This document shows, one piece after another, positions 1 to 5,915 of a stretch of 7,403 nt of DNA. The position numbers were made by a program, and so were the translations under genes. Each line of letters starts with the position of its first letter. Positions within the stretch are counted from its first letter, which is position 1. The stretch is from Thermoprotei archaeon (GTDB lineage: Archaea > Thermoproteota > Nitrososphaeria > Geothermarchaeales > JDFR-13): positions 1 through 7,403 of the forward strand of contig DQVL01000084.1 of the NCBI GenBank assembly GCA_015661745.1, written 5' to 3'. A model generated the notes under the pieces. That model worked only from the letters and a program-made list of their open reading frames with translations, did no database searches and had not been told where the DNA came from.

Positions 1-1150
1 GTATAGATAATGATTCGCCTATTTTTAAATTTAAGATATATATAGCTAGAGATTCAGGTAAAATTGTAGTTTCATTAAAAAATGGACCATATTCTTCACC
101 ACCCCATTTTATTCGTGGAAGATAGTATACATGTACTTTACATTTAACATTTGTAGGCATTGCCTCCTTTATTATAGAAGTTTTCTCTAATACCTCTAAA
201 GTTACTGGTAATTTTATAAGACCAGACTTGCCGTGTATAGAGTAGGGTGCTCTAATAAGTCTGCTAAGATCAGTAATAACAGCCGGATCAATACCAATAC
301 CTAACTTCGAGGATATAAAATCATTAAATTTCCTTAATAACTCTTTATCTCTATCAAGACTTCTAAGAAACCGATATAGCCCTTTTCTATCGTTCTTTAA
401 TTTATCTATTTCCATTAAAATAGCTTTTAACTCTCTGGTTTCTACTTCGCCTAGTAAATTTTGTAATTCATCAATCAATTTTACAACCAAATATGCATTT
501 TCGTCTCTAATCGATGAGAGATCAAGACTATCCAAAGTAAAAAAATCTTTTAAACTGATTCTTTCTATATCATCTAATTCTAACAGGGGACCATCTTCAA
601 TATGGACATGAAAACCCCTTAATCCACTAAAATAAATTCTAATTAAAAACTCGTCTATTCCTAGGGTCTCTTTTAATATCGATAATAAGTAATTCAATTC
701 TTTTATCATAGAGTTAACCACATTATCGTCCACAAAAACGATTTCCTTTGTTTCAGAGCCGCATATTACACATTTTTCTTTTTCGCCAAATTCCCCACAC
801 GATCTATTTGTACATCTAAAAATTCTTACAACATTAACTCTTGGTATGTGATCAGCGTCCAGATCAAAAATTACATCAGTCTTTAATCTATATTTTTGAT
901 CCATCGCATTTCCAGGATATTCATAGTACGAAGCAGAGTAATATACCCCTTTCGGAATATAATTTGAAAGTTTAGACTTAAAATCCCTTAAATTAGGTAT
1001 ACTGATATGTCTAATCATCTTTCCGTCAATACTTAGTATTGCCCACTCCCTTTTTTCTGGTTCCTTCACCATATTGTAAATCTTTTCATGTGTTCTTATA
1101 TAGTATGCTGATAGGTAATTCTTTATATACAATATATCAGATTTCTTCAT
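1..1150 (-). CDS. priS: DNA primase small (catalytic) subunit PriS, 3' end cut by window edge
   Basis: This is the catalytic subunit of the archaeal replicative primase; it makes primers as a heterodimer with PriL. I translated 383 codons without a stop, running off the left edge. The catalytic motif DLDADH is at residues 96-101, with metal-binding Asp96 and Asp98. A zinc-knuckle set of cysteines follows (C113, C118, C127, C130). The family motif SGLRGFHVH is at 175-183, and TDLSRLIRAPYSIHGKSGL lies at 293-311, with Asp294 the likely third catalytic aspartate and His306 in the nucleotide-binding site. The start is the ATG at 1150, which overlaps the priL TGA as ATGA; this suggests translational coupling and equal dosage of the two subunits. 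At 383 or more residues it is longer than the roughly 330-350 residues I recall for Sulfolobus and Pyrococcus PriS, so a C-terminal extension is likely. Identification is very secure. Confidence 0.96.
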   Translation of the reverse strand, partial: MKKSDILYIKNYLSAYYIRTHEKIYNMVKEPEKREWAILSIDGKMIRHISIPNLRDFKSKLSNYIPKGVYYSASYYEYPGNAMDQKYRLKTDVIFDLDADHIPRVNVVRIFRCTNRSCGEFGEKEKCVICGSETKEIVFVDDNVVNSMIKELNYLLSILKETLGIDEFLIRIYFSGLRGFHVHIEDGPLLELDDIERISLKDFFTLDSLDLSSIRDENAYLVVKLIDELQNLLGEVETRELKAILMEIDKLKNDRKGLYRFLRSLDRDKELLRKFNDFISSKLGIGIDPAVITDLSRLIRAPYSIHGKSGLIKLPVTLEVLEKTSIIKEAMPTNVKCKVHVYYLPRIKWGGEEYGPFFNETTILPESLAIYILNLKIGESLSI

Positions 1151-2172
1151 TTCCGTGGTCCCTTCTTCAAAAATACATATTTTAAGGGATGAATAATAGA
1201 GTATCTTCTACATGTATCATCTGCTTTACAAAATCCGTAACTTACAATTTTTCTACAAGATGGAATGGAATACCTTGTTTTTCCTCCTCTTAAACCCAGT
1301 ATATGCTCAACTTGATACCTTGTCATCTTTTCATTAAAGTCTGGTGTTAAATTAAATAACTGGATTATTTCTTCTTTCTTATATCCCATCGCATTTAAAA
1401 AGGTAACCAGCGTAAATCTTTCACTATGACTTAGACCTTTATCTATATTATTTAATAAGTATTTTATACATGGGGGATATAACCTATGATCTTTAGTTAT
1501 AAAATCTCTCTTCAACTGAGTCTCATTTCTTGGAATTATGTCTCTAACTTCTTTTATTAGGTCTTGTGCAATAGAATATATCTTCTTTGGAGTAGCCTTT
1601 ATAGAAAAAAATATTTCAAATAAACGGATTCTTATAGCTTCTTGTAAAAGTCTTACAATATTTCTTTTATTTAGAAGTACGAAGCCCTTATCTACCGGAA
1701 AATAATATATCTTCCAAAATTTATCAGATAGTTTCCTAGTAAACTTTATAAATTCATAAAATGGAACCCCATAGTAGTATTCTCCATTGATTTCATATAA
1801 TTTTACATTTATTCCTAGGTTTTTTGCAAGCACTTTAATATTTTCCTCATTTTCCTTTAGCAGAAATGAAGAAGAAAACTTTGAATAGGCATCTATAAAC
1901 CTACGTTCTACAAAACTGTTTTCAGTAGCTTTTACTATTAATACTTGAAGATAAAATATAACGAATGATCTATAAGGATTTCCATTTATAATTGGTGGGA
2001 CCCGTCCCTCCTCAAGAATTACCTTCAACTTTTTATTTGCTTCTTGAAGAAACGACCTATCAGACAATATTTCTTCAAGGGAGATTTCAAGGTCAACTAA
2101 AAGTTCGATACTCCTTTTATCAAATGGATACTTTACAGCCCAGATAAAACTTTTGTCAAGTGCCCCATACAT
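1147..2172 (-). CDS. priL: DNA primase large subunit PriL (iron-sulfur)
   Basis: This is the regulatory, 4Fe-4S-carrying subunit of archaeal primase, 341 residues, which helps primer initiation and hand-over. The C-terminal cluster domain is visible: Cys235 in a PPCIKYLL context, then Cys306 (PSC), Cys315 (GFC) and Cys321, followed by the family's closing IHPLKY (327-332). These four cysteines are the expected cluster ligands, so the domain should be functional. The N-terminal half (1-200) is the helical PriS-contacting part. The start is the ATG at 2172: an in-frame TGA lies nine bases upstream, so no longer form exists. The upstream Shine-Dalgarno match is weak (TTTGATG). The stop TGA overlaps the priS ATG by four bases. 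A 76-base gap separates it from pcn, so it may have a promoter of its own. Confidence 0.95.
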   Translation of the reverse strand: MYGALDKSFIWAVKYPFDKRSIELLVDLEISLEEILSDRSFLQEANKKLKVILEEGRVPPIINGNPYRSFVIFYLQVLIVKATENSFVERRFIDAYSKFSSSFLLKENEENIKVLAKNLGINVKLYEINGEYYYGVPFYEFIKFTRKLSDKFWKIYYFPVDKGFVLLNKRNIVRLLQEAIRIRLFEIFFSIKATPKKIYSIAQDLIKEVRDIIPRNETQLKRDFITKDHRLYPPCIKYLLNNIDKGLSHSERFTLVTFLNAMGYKKEEIIQLFNLTPDFNEKMTRYQVEHILGLRGGKTRYSIPSCRKIVSYGFCKADDTCRRYSIIHPLKYVFLKKGPRK

Positions 2173-2185
2173 CGTACATCAAATA

Positions 2186-2205
2186 TTTAATATTATACAT
2201 ATCCA
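2186..2205 (-). promoter_or_regulatory. Candidate TATA element for priL-priS
   Basis: Read on the minus strand, the pcn-priL gap contains ATGTATAATATTAAAT. The TATAAT core is about 23-25 bases upstream of the priL ATG, the distance expected for a leaderless archaeal transcript. This fits the poor ribosome binding site of priL. The region is simply AT-rich, so a chance match is quite possible. Confidence 0.28.
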
Positions 2206-2248
2206 ATTTACTTTATCTTATCTATCTCCGGGAAAATCATTTGTCCAT

Positions 2249-3016
2249 TTATTCTTCAGATCTAGGTGCTGTTATAAATTGATATGTTTCATATTCTAGC
2301 ATATCAAATTTTAGGGTCAATGGGTATTCACTTGAAAATTGAAGTGTTACCACTCCCGAGATTGTTGTAATTTCTTTGACTATATCATATATAGGTTTAA
2401 CTGTATATACCGATGTAGATTCATTGTCAACTGAAATATCTAGGAGTTCAACATTGTCGGGGTATTTAAGTTTATGTATTGATTGGAACCCCTCTTCACT
2501 TTTACTTATAAACTGAATTTCATTATTTAATGCATAAAGAGTTATTGTCTCACTTACATCCTTAGATTCTTTTAAGATGTCCCTTAATGTTGGAGTGACT
2601 AATCTAACATATACAGAATAGTCGATATCTGGAACTCTGGGTAGTTCCCTCTCTTCATCATAGTATGCTGGAAGAATAAATTTCTTCATATACGGCTTAG
2701 AGGATGAGATTATGAACTTTCCCTCAGCAACTTCAATGGTAAGTTCATCGGCTTTGGATAAGGCTTTGGAATACTTTAATAGCTTATCACTCTGTACACA
2801 TACAAATGTTGGTGAATCACCTGAATATTCATAAACATCGAAATACTCCTGCTGGAACGTCACATTTATCATATTAATCCTTGTATTATCAAGATCTCTA
2901 AATATAAATTCGCTATTTGATATGTAGAAGCATGCCTCATCAACCATTGCATCTATCGTTGTTAAAACTTTTATCCATCTTTTAATCTTATCAGAGTCTA
3001 TTGTGGCTTTTAACAT
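2249..3016 (-). CDS. pcn: DNA polymerase sliding clamp PCNA
   Basis: This is the ring-shaped processivity clamp, which tethers DNA polymerase, FEN1, ligase and other PIP-box proteins to DNA. It has 255 residues, close to the usual 245-250. Family landmarks: FRDLDNTRINMINV at 39-52 (the 'FRAMDPSRV' region), an interdomain connecting loop around LPRVPDIDYSVYV (125-137), the domain-two strands after it, and a C-terminal VTLQFSSEYPLTLKF (223-237) leading to APRSEE at the very end. I chose the ATG at 3016 rather than the TTG four codons upstream, because GGTGG stands five bases before this ATG and the protein then begins MLKATID like its relatives. It lies after tfs with a 42-base gap holding a palindrome. 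Whether the ring is a homotrimer or, as in Sulfolobus, a heterotrimer needing other paralogues cannot be told from one gene. Confidence 0.96.
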   Translation of the reverse strand: MLKATIDSDKIKRWIKVLTTIDAMVDEACFYISNSEFIFRDLDNTRINMINVTFQQEYFDVYEYSGDSPTFVCVQSDKLLKYSKALSKADELTIEVAEGKFIISSSKPYMKKFILPAYYDEERELPRVPDIDYSVYVRLVTPTLRDILKESKDVSETITLYALNNEIQFISKSEEGFQSIHKLKYPDNVELLDISVDNESTSVYTVKPIYDIVKEITTISGVVTLQFSSEYPLTLKFDMLEYETYQFITAPRSEE

Positions 3017-3021
3017 ATTAA

Positions 3022-3026
3022 CCACC
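3022..3026 (-). promoter_or_regulatory. Shine-Dalgarno site of pcn
   Basis: GGTGG lies five bases before the ATG at 3016 on the minus strand. It fixes the pcn start four codons inside the longest open frame. The same motif and spacing recur before tfs, csl4 and rpl10e. Confidence 0.75.
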
Positions 3027-3032
3027 AACCAG

Positions 3033-3056
3033 TAAACACATATTATGATGTGTTTA
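3033..3056 (-). repeat. Perfect 9-bp inverted repeat between tfs and pcn
   Basis: The arms TAAACACAT (3033-3041) and ATGTGTTTA (3048-3056) are exact reverse complements around a six-base centre (ATTATG on the plus strand). The repeat fills most of the 42-base gap between the tfs stop and the pcn start, ending 16 bases before the pcn ATG. It could be a dimeric repressor operator, since it overlaps the transcription start predicted from the TATA-like box at 3063-3075. It could also be an RNA hairpin (three G-C and six A-U pairs) used for processing or attenuation. The sequence does not decide between these. Confidence 0.7.
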
Positions 3057-3058
3057 TC

Positions 3059-3373
3059 TCATGTATATATCCTCCACGTATATCTACATCTCGTGCACCT
3101 GTAAAAGACGGTACCACCTTCATCGCCAGATCTAGTTTGAACAATCCATGTATATGCCTCATTATTTCCACATTTTGGGCATTCTACCTTGACTATGGGT
3201 TCTGCAGTGGTATCTCGATCTAGAACTAACACTTTATTTTCTCTCACAACCGAGATTGATAATTCGGAGGAATCATGAATAATTTCGTAGCCACAGCTAG
3301 GACATACATAATGTATTTCACCGTCACGTTCTTCTAAATACATTAATTCTTTACATTCCGGACAATATCTCAC
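3059..3373 (-). CDS. tfs: Transcription elongation/cleavage factor TFS (TFIIS-like)
   Basis: TFS enters the RNA polymerase secondary channel and stimulates cleavage of backtracked RNA. The 104 residues hold both expected zinc ribbons: the N-terminal one with C4, C7, C24 and C27, and the C-terminal TFIIS ribbon with C65, C68, C93 and C96. The catalytic acidic hairpin QTRSGDEGG is at 79-87, with Asp84 and Glu85 present. The tip normally continues DEP(E/M); here it is DEGG, and the catalytic pair is kept. The start is the GTG at 3373, giving MRYCPEC as in relatives. GGTGA lies exactly five bases before it, embedded in the last codons of rpoL. Two further in-frame GTG codons at 3382 and 3385 fall on or before that site and are less likely. 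Its position one base after rpoL matches its job as an RNA polymerase partner. Confidence 0.93.
   Translation of the reverse strand: MRYCPECKELMYLEERDGEIHYVCPSCGYEIIHDSSELSISVVRENKVLVLDRDTTAEPIVKVECPKCGNNEAYTWIVQTRSGDEGGTVFYRCTRCRYTWRIYT
3063..3075 (-). promoter_or_regulatory. Candidate BRE/TATA promoter for pcn inside the tfs 3' end
   Basis: On the minus strand the last tfs codons read GGAGGATATATAC, a purine-rich block followed by a TATA-like run. A start about 25 bases downstream would fall near 3040, inside the inverted repeat, giving a leader of roughly 24 bases that includes the GGTGG site. The bases also encode the conserved end of TFS, so the match may be coincidental. Confidence 0.3.
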
Positions 3374-3374
3374 G

Positions 3375-3668
3375 TTATTCACCACCTAAGCTTTCTTGGA
3401 GCATTAATTTAAGGTCATTAAGATATTTAATCATATTTTCTGCTGATTCAAGTACAATTTTTTTATAATCATCCGTTGCCACATCATCCTTAAAATATAT
3501 ATCAAATATTATTTCTTTTCTGACTGGATGTGGCTGATGGAAACCTGCACCTAATATTCTTTTATCACCTAAAAGGGCTTTTTGGAGGATATTGCCAAAC
3601 GTAAAAGTTTCTCCTTCAATTTTCAATCTTAATCTACCTTTCTCAACCTTCAGAATCTCCACTTTCAT
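3375..3668 (-). CDS. rpoL: DNA-directed RNA polymerase subunit L (Rpo11)
   Basis: RpoL is the small assembly-platform subunit of archaeal RNA polymerase, pairing with subunit D much as eukaryotic Rpb11 pairs with Rpb3. The 97 residues carry the family core GETFTFGNILQKALL (19-33), corresponding to the GEDHTLGN motif, and AGFHQPHPVRKEIIFDI (41-57), corresponding to the 'AGY..PHPL' strand. A C-terminal amphipathic helix follows (about 66-93). Length is normal. Two ATG codons stand in tandem at 3671 and 3668. I prefer 3668 because TGTGA upstream is then six bases away, near the five-base spacing seen in neighbouring genes; the other choice adds one Met. It follows csl4 after about 15 bases and is followed by tfs one base after its stop, so the three are surely co-transcribed. 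Confidence 0.93.
   Translation of the reverse strand: MKVEILKVEKGRLRLKIEGETFTFGNILQKALLGDKRILGAGFHQPHPVRKEIIFDIYFKDDVATDDYKKIVLESAENMIKYLNDLKLMLQESLGGE
3379..3383 (-). promoter_or_regulatory. Shine-Dalgarno site of tfs, inside the rpoL 3' end
   Basis: GGTGA stands five bases upstream of the GTG at 3373 and is part of the final Gly-Gly-Glu codons of rpoL. It selects the innermost of three in-frame GTG codons as the tfs start. Confidence 0.7.
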
Positions 3669-3683
3669 CATATTTCACATTAT

Positions 3684-4289
3684 CTACACATGCCCATTAT
3701 ATAAAAGTTTTTTTATAATTCCTGCACCATATAGCGGAGAAAGTTTTCTCAATTCAGTATTTTGACATCCCCCACATTTCAAGTATAATCGGTTTTCATG
3801 TTTTATAACGTGCATAGCTTCACCACAATATTTACATAAAGATTTTACCACTCCATATTCTTTATTTCTAATTGATATATGAAGAATCCTGTTTTTCGTA
3901 CTAACTATTATTCCGTAGACTTCATCCTTAATAGAATATATTTTGGATACTTCAGAAACTCTATAAGGTGGATATATTACACCCATTTGCGGATATTTCA
4001 ATTTACTCCACCTTTTTCCATCTTTTGATGCAAAGAAAATTTTTACATATCCAAATACACCAGAGATATTTACTATCCTCCCTACAATATAATTCCCTTC
4101 CCTTAAAAGACTTAAACTTCTCGTTGGGCTTACCGATATAACTCTGTTCATCCAGTCAACCTTTACTAACCCATTAATTGAACTCCTAATAATGTCGCCG
4201 TCTATGTAGGTATTTTCACCATTTAAAAACTCTTCTATATAAGCCAGATTATCTCCAGGAGTAACAAACATATTATCTCTAACTTTCAT
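3684..4289 (-). CDS. csl4: Exosome complex RNA-binding protein Csl4
   Basis: Csl4 is one of the cap proteins of the archaeal RNA exosome; it sits over the Rrp41-Rrp42 ring, binds RNA and recruits partners. The 201 residues show the expected three parts. An N-terminal beta domain comes first, with VTPGDNLAYIEEF (9-21) and a GxNTYIDGDIIRSS stretch (24-37). An S1 RNA-binding domain follows at about 64-145, starting at EGNYIVGRIVNI. The C-terminal zinc ribbon has C152, C155, C172 and C175. I took the ATG at 4289: GGTGA lies five bases before it, and the upstream TTG at 4301 would put the ribosome site inside the gene. It lies 21 bases after dph2 and just before rpoL, consistent with a transcript serving RNA synthesis, decay and translation together. 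Confidence 0.92.
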   Translation of the reverse strand: MKVRDNMFVTPGDNLAYIEEFLNGENTYIDGDIIRSSINGLVKVDWMNRVISVSPTRSLSLLREGNYIVGRIVNISGVFGYVKIFFASKDGKRWSKLKYPQMGVIYPPYRVSEVSKIYSIKDEVYGIIVSTKNRILHISIRNKEYGVVKSLCKYCGEAMHVIKHENRLYLKCGGCQNTELRKLSPLYGAGIIKKLLYNGHV

Positions 4290-4294
4290 ATTTA

Positions 4295-4299
4295 TCACC
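4295..4299 (-). promoter_or_regulatory. Shine-Dalgarno site of csl4
   Basis: GGTGA (extended GGTGAT) lies five bases before the ATG at 4289 in the short dph2-csl4 gap. It sets the csl4 start at the fifth codon of the longest frame. Confidence 0.75.
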
Positions 4300-4310
4300 A
4301 AATAAACTAG

Positions 4311-5387
4311 TCACGAGGGATATACATCCTCAAAGTTTTTTAATCCAAAGAGAATCTGTAACTGTTCAACATTTATTACTGGTCTATTAAACCTTGTAAT
4401 GTCATCTATTGCGATCCGGGGGCAACCAGCTATTACAGGCAGCTCATCTTTAGGAAGATTATTAATGAAGTCTTCAGAAACTCTATAGATTGAATAGACC
4501 GTATAGTCTCTGTTATTTTCCACCATTAATCTAATTATATAATTAATTCCACCTATTAATGATTGATGACTGTCTTTAATCTTTATTATAGCATATTTGT
4601 TATAATTAGCTGCTCTAAATAGGTTCCATGCAATTAACGCCCGGTATTTCTTTACTTCTGTGCTCATATCTTTAATTTGTTGATTAACCGGATCAACCTT
4701 GAAAACCTTTTTACCAGTATAAATCCCAATGCCCATAGCATGAAAAATGCCTGATGAAACTACTAGATAAAGGGGATTATTCTGATTATGAAGATACTGA
4801 TGAGTGAATATACACCCTAAGATTTGCCCCCTTAAGAGGCCGGGCATCTTAGGCATAACTACATTAAATCCTCTTTGGGATAAATATTTAGCGATCTCTT
4901 CAGCTACTCTCTTATATTGGATAGAATATGTTATATTAATATCATAGTCTATATACGATTTAATTTGTTTCTCTATCAATTTGAGATAATCATCGTTAAT
5001 GCTTATATTCTCAATAATCGGAATAAAATATATTCTGAAGGGAAGTTTACGGAGAGATGAGAATGTATTTGGAAATGGATTATGTCCTAAGTGTACAACA
5101 ATATCTATATCTGATGATGGGTTTAGATAGTTTTCTAAATCTATATCACAGGCCCCAAACCTAGAATCCTTATTTATAATTATAGTATGATTTTTTAGAA
5201 GATTTTCATTTTTACTCTTCAAATATGAAATTACTTCCGATAGGCTATGTATTAATGGCTCTGAACCTTCAAAGACAATTTTTTTCCTTTCATGCCCTAA
5301 GTTTTTAAAAAATTTTTCCACTGATCTATATAATTCACGTTTATATCTCGAATTGAGAACCGATTTACTATTCTCTTCGGCTAACAT
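4311..5387 (-). CDS. dph2: Diphthamide biosynthesis enzyme Dph2 (radical SAM-type 3-amino-3-carboxypropyl transferase)
   Basis: Archaeal Dph2 works as a homodimer with a 4Fe-4S cluster and transfers the 3-amino-3-carboxypropyl group of S-adenosylmethionine to a histidine of elongation factor 2, the first step to diphthamide. The three cluster cysteines, one per domain, are all present in family contexts: C80 (FGACD), C192 (GQILGC) and C322 (AGCPRIAIDD). HLGHNPFP at 99-106 matches the conserved 'HxGH/N' segment. The 358 residues are somewhat longer than the approximately 340 I recall for Pyrococcus, mostly at the N-terminus, and the usual PEGL segment before the first cysteine is altered to EGSEPL (40-45). 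The ATG at 5387 lies inside the last codons of rpl10e (20-base overlap). The nearest purine run, GGGG, is nine bases upstream, so initiation may depend on ribosomes finishing rpl10e. Confidence 0.93.
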   Translation of the reverse strand: MLAEENSKSVLNSRYKRELYRSVEKFFKNLGHERKKIVFEGSEPLIHSLSEVISYLKSKNENLLKNHTIIINKDSRFGACDIDLENYLNPSSDIDIVVHLGHNPFPNTFSSLRKLPFRIYFIPIIENISINDDYLKLIEKQIKSYIDYDINITYSIQYKRVAEEIAKYLSQRGFNVVMPKMPGLLRGQILGCIFTHQYLHNQNNPLYLVVSSGIFHAMGIGIYTGKKVFKVDPVNQQIKDMSTEVKKYRALIAWNLFRAANYNKYAIIKIKDSHQSLIGGINYIIRLMVENNRDYTVYSIYRVSEDFINNLPKDELPVIAGCPRIAIDDITRFNRPVINVEQLQILFGLKNFEDVYPS

Positions 5388-5865
5388 ATATATATGCCCC
5401 TTTAGGTACTTTTGACGCTCCTATTTTTAACGCGTTTTTGGCTATGTCAATATAATTAGCATATGTAAATATTTTTGCAATTGTTTGACCTTTTTTTATT
5501 GCTGCAGCCCGTCCAACGGGTTTACCAAAGGCTCTCCTCATTCCCTCTTGAAGTCTATCAGCTCCAGCCCCGGTCATCATTTTGTTTTCTCTCAAGATGT
5601 GATGGGGATAGACAACCACTGTAAAGTAATAATTTTGAGTTCCAATCTTTTTATGAAGGTGCCTATTAACGTTAACTCTAAGTGATTCTAATGCTATGTC
5701 ACGCATGTATACAGTCTCGTTAGCTTTCAACTCAATTAAATAATCAAAGTCTTCTTTCCAAGTACCCATGTTAAACCTAGTTATTCTTGACTGTGGTACA
5801 CCGTGTATATATTCCAACCGGGTATAAGGCACTCCCTTTACACTACGAAAATTCCTTGCTTTCAA
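5368..5865 (-). CDS. rpl10e: Large ribosomal subunit protein L10e (uL16 family)
   Basis: L10e is the archaeal/eukaryotic form of bacterial L16. It lies near the peptidyl-transferase and A-site tRNA region of the large subunit. The 165 residues align throughout: a Tyr-rich start (VPYTRLEYIHGVP, 12-24), RFNMG (30-34), and the signature block from YPHHILRENKM (86-96) through GAGADRLQ, GMRRAFGKPVGRAA (108-121). The beginning is best set at the TTG at 5865, because GGTGG stands five bases before it exactly as in pcn, tfs and csl4, and the protein then begins MKARNFR like relatives. The TTG at 5877 overlaps the ribosome site and is less likely. The BRE/TATA box at 5901-5915 should start a transcript about 15 bases before the gene, making this a probable head of the downstream operon. 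Its last codons overlap dph2. Confidence 0.95.
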   Translation of the reverse strand: MKARNFRSVKGVPYTRLEYIHGVPQSRITRFNMGTWKEDFDYLIELKANETVYMRDIALESLRVNVNRHLHKKIGTQNYYFTVVVYPHHILRENKMMTGAGADRLQEGMRRAFGKPVGRAAAIKKGQTIAKIFTYANYIDIAKNALKIGASKVPKGAYIYVSRRE

Positions 5866-5870
5866 TATAA

Positions 5871-5875
5871 CCACC
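5871..5875 (-). promoter_or_regulatory. Shine-Dalgarno site supporting a TTG start of rpl10e
   Basis: GGTGG lies five bases before the TTG at 5865. The upstream block AGGTTGGTGGTTA is almost the same as that before pcn, where the codon in the same position is ATG. This is the main evidence for the TTG start. Confidence 0.68.
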
Positions 5876-5900
5876 AACCTAAAATAAACCCCTATGTATC

Positions 5901-5915
5901 CATATATAAATTTCT
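5901..5915 (-). promoter_or_regulatory. BRE/TATA promoter of rpl10e and the downstream operon
   Basis: On the minus strand AGAAATTTATATATG combines a purine BRE (AGAAA) with a strong TATA box (TTTATATA), the classic archaeal arrangement. The TATA centre near 5906 predicts a transcription start near 5880, leaving a leader of about 15 bases with the GGTGG ribosome site. The BRE overlaps the trmJ stop codon (5914-5916), so rpl10e probably has independent transcription in addition to any read-through from trmJ. Confidence 0.6.

Noticed and set aside
2173..2248. Tiny ATG GAC AAA TGA frame just after the pcn stop
   Set aside because: Three codons with no ribosome site; AT-rich chance occurrence in the pcn-priL gap.
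5280..5330. Runs of T and A that resemble a poly-T terminator
   Set aside because: They are inside dph2 and encode the Phe/Lys-rich stretch EKFFKNL and its neighbours; position and coding constraint explain them.
5485..5685. A 66-codon plus-strand open frame opposite rpl10e
   Set aside because: It lies entirely antisense to a highly conserved ribosomal protein gene, has no recognisable protein features and no promoter or ribosome site that I can see; it is a shadow frame.
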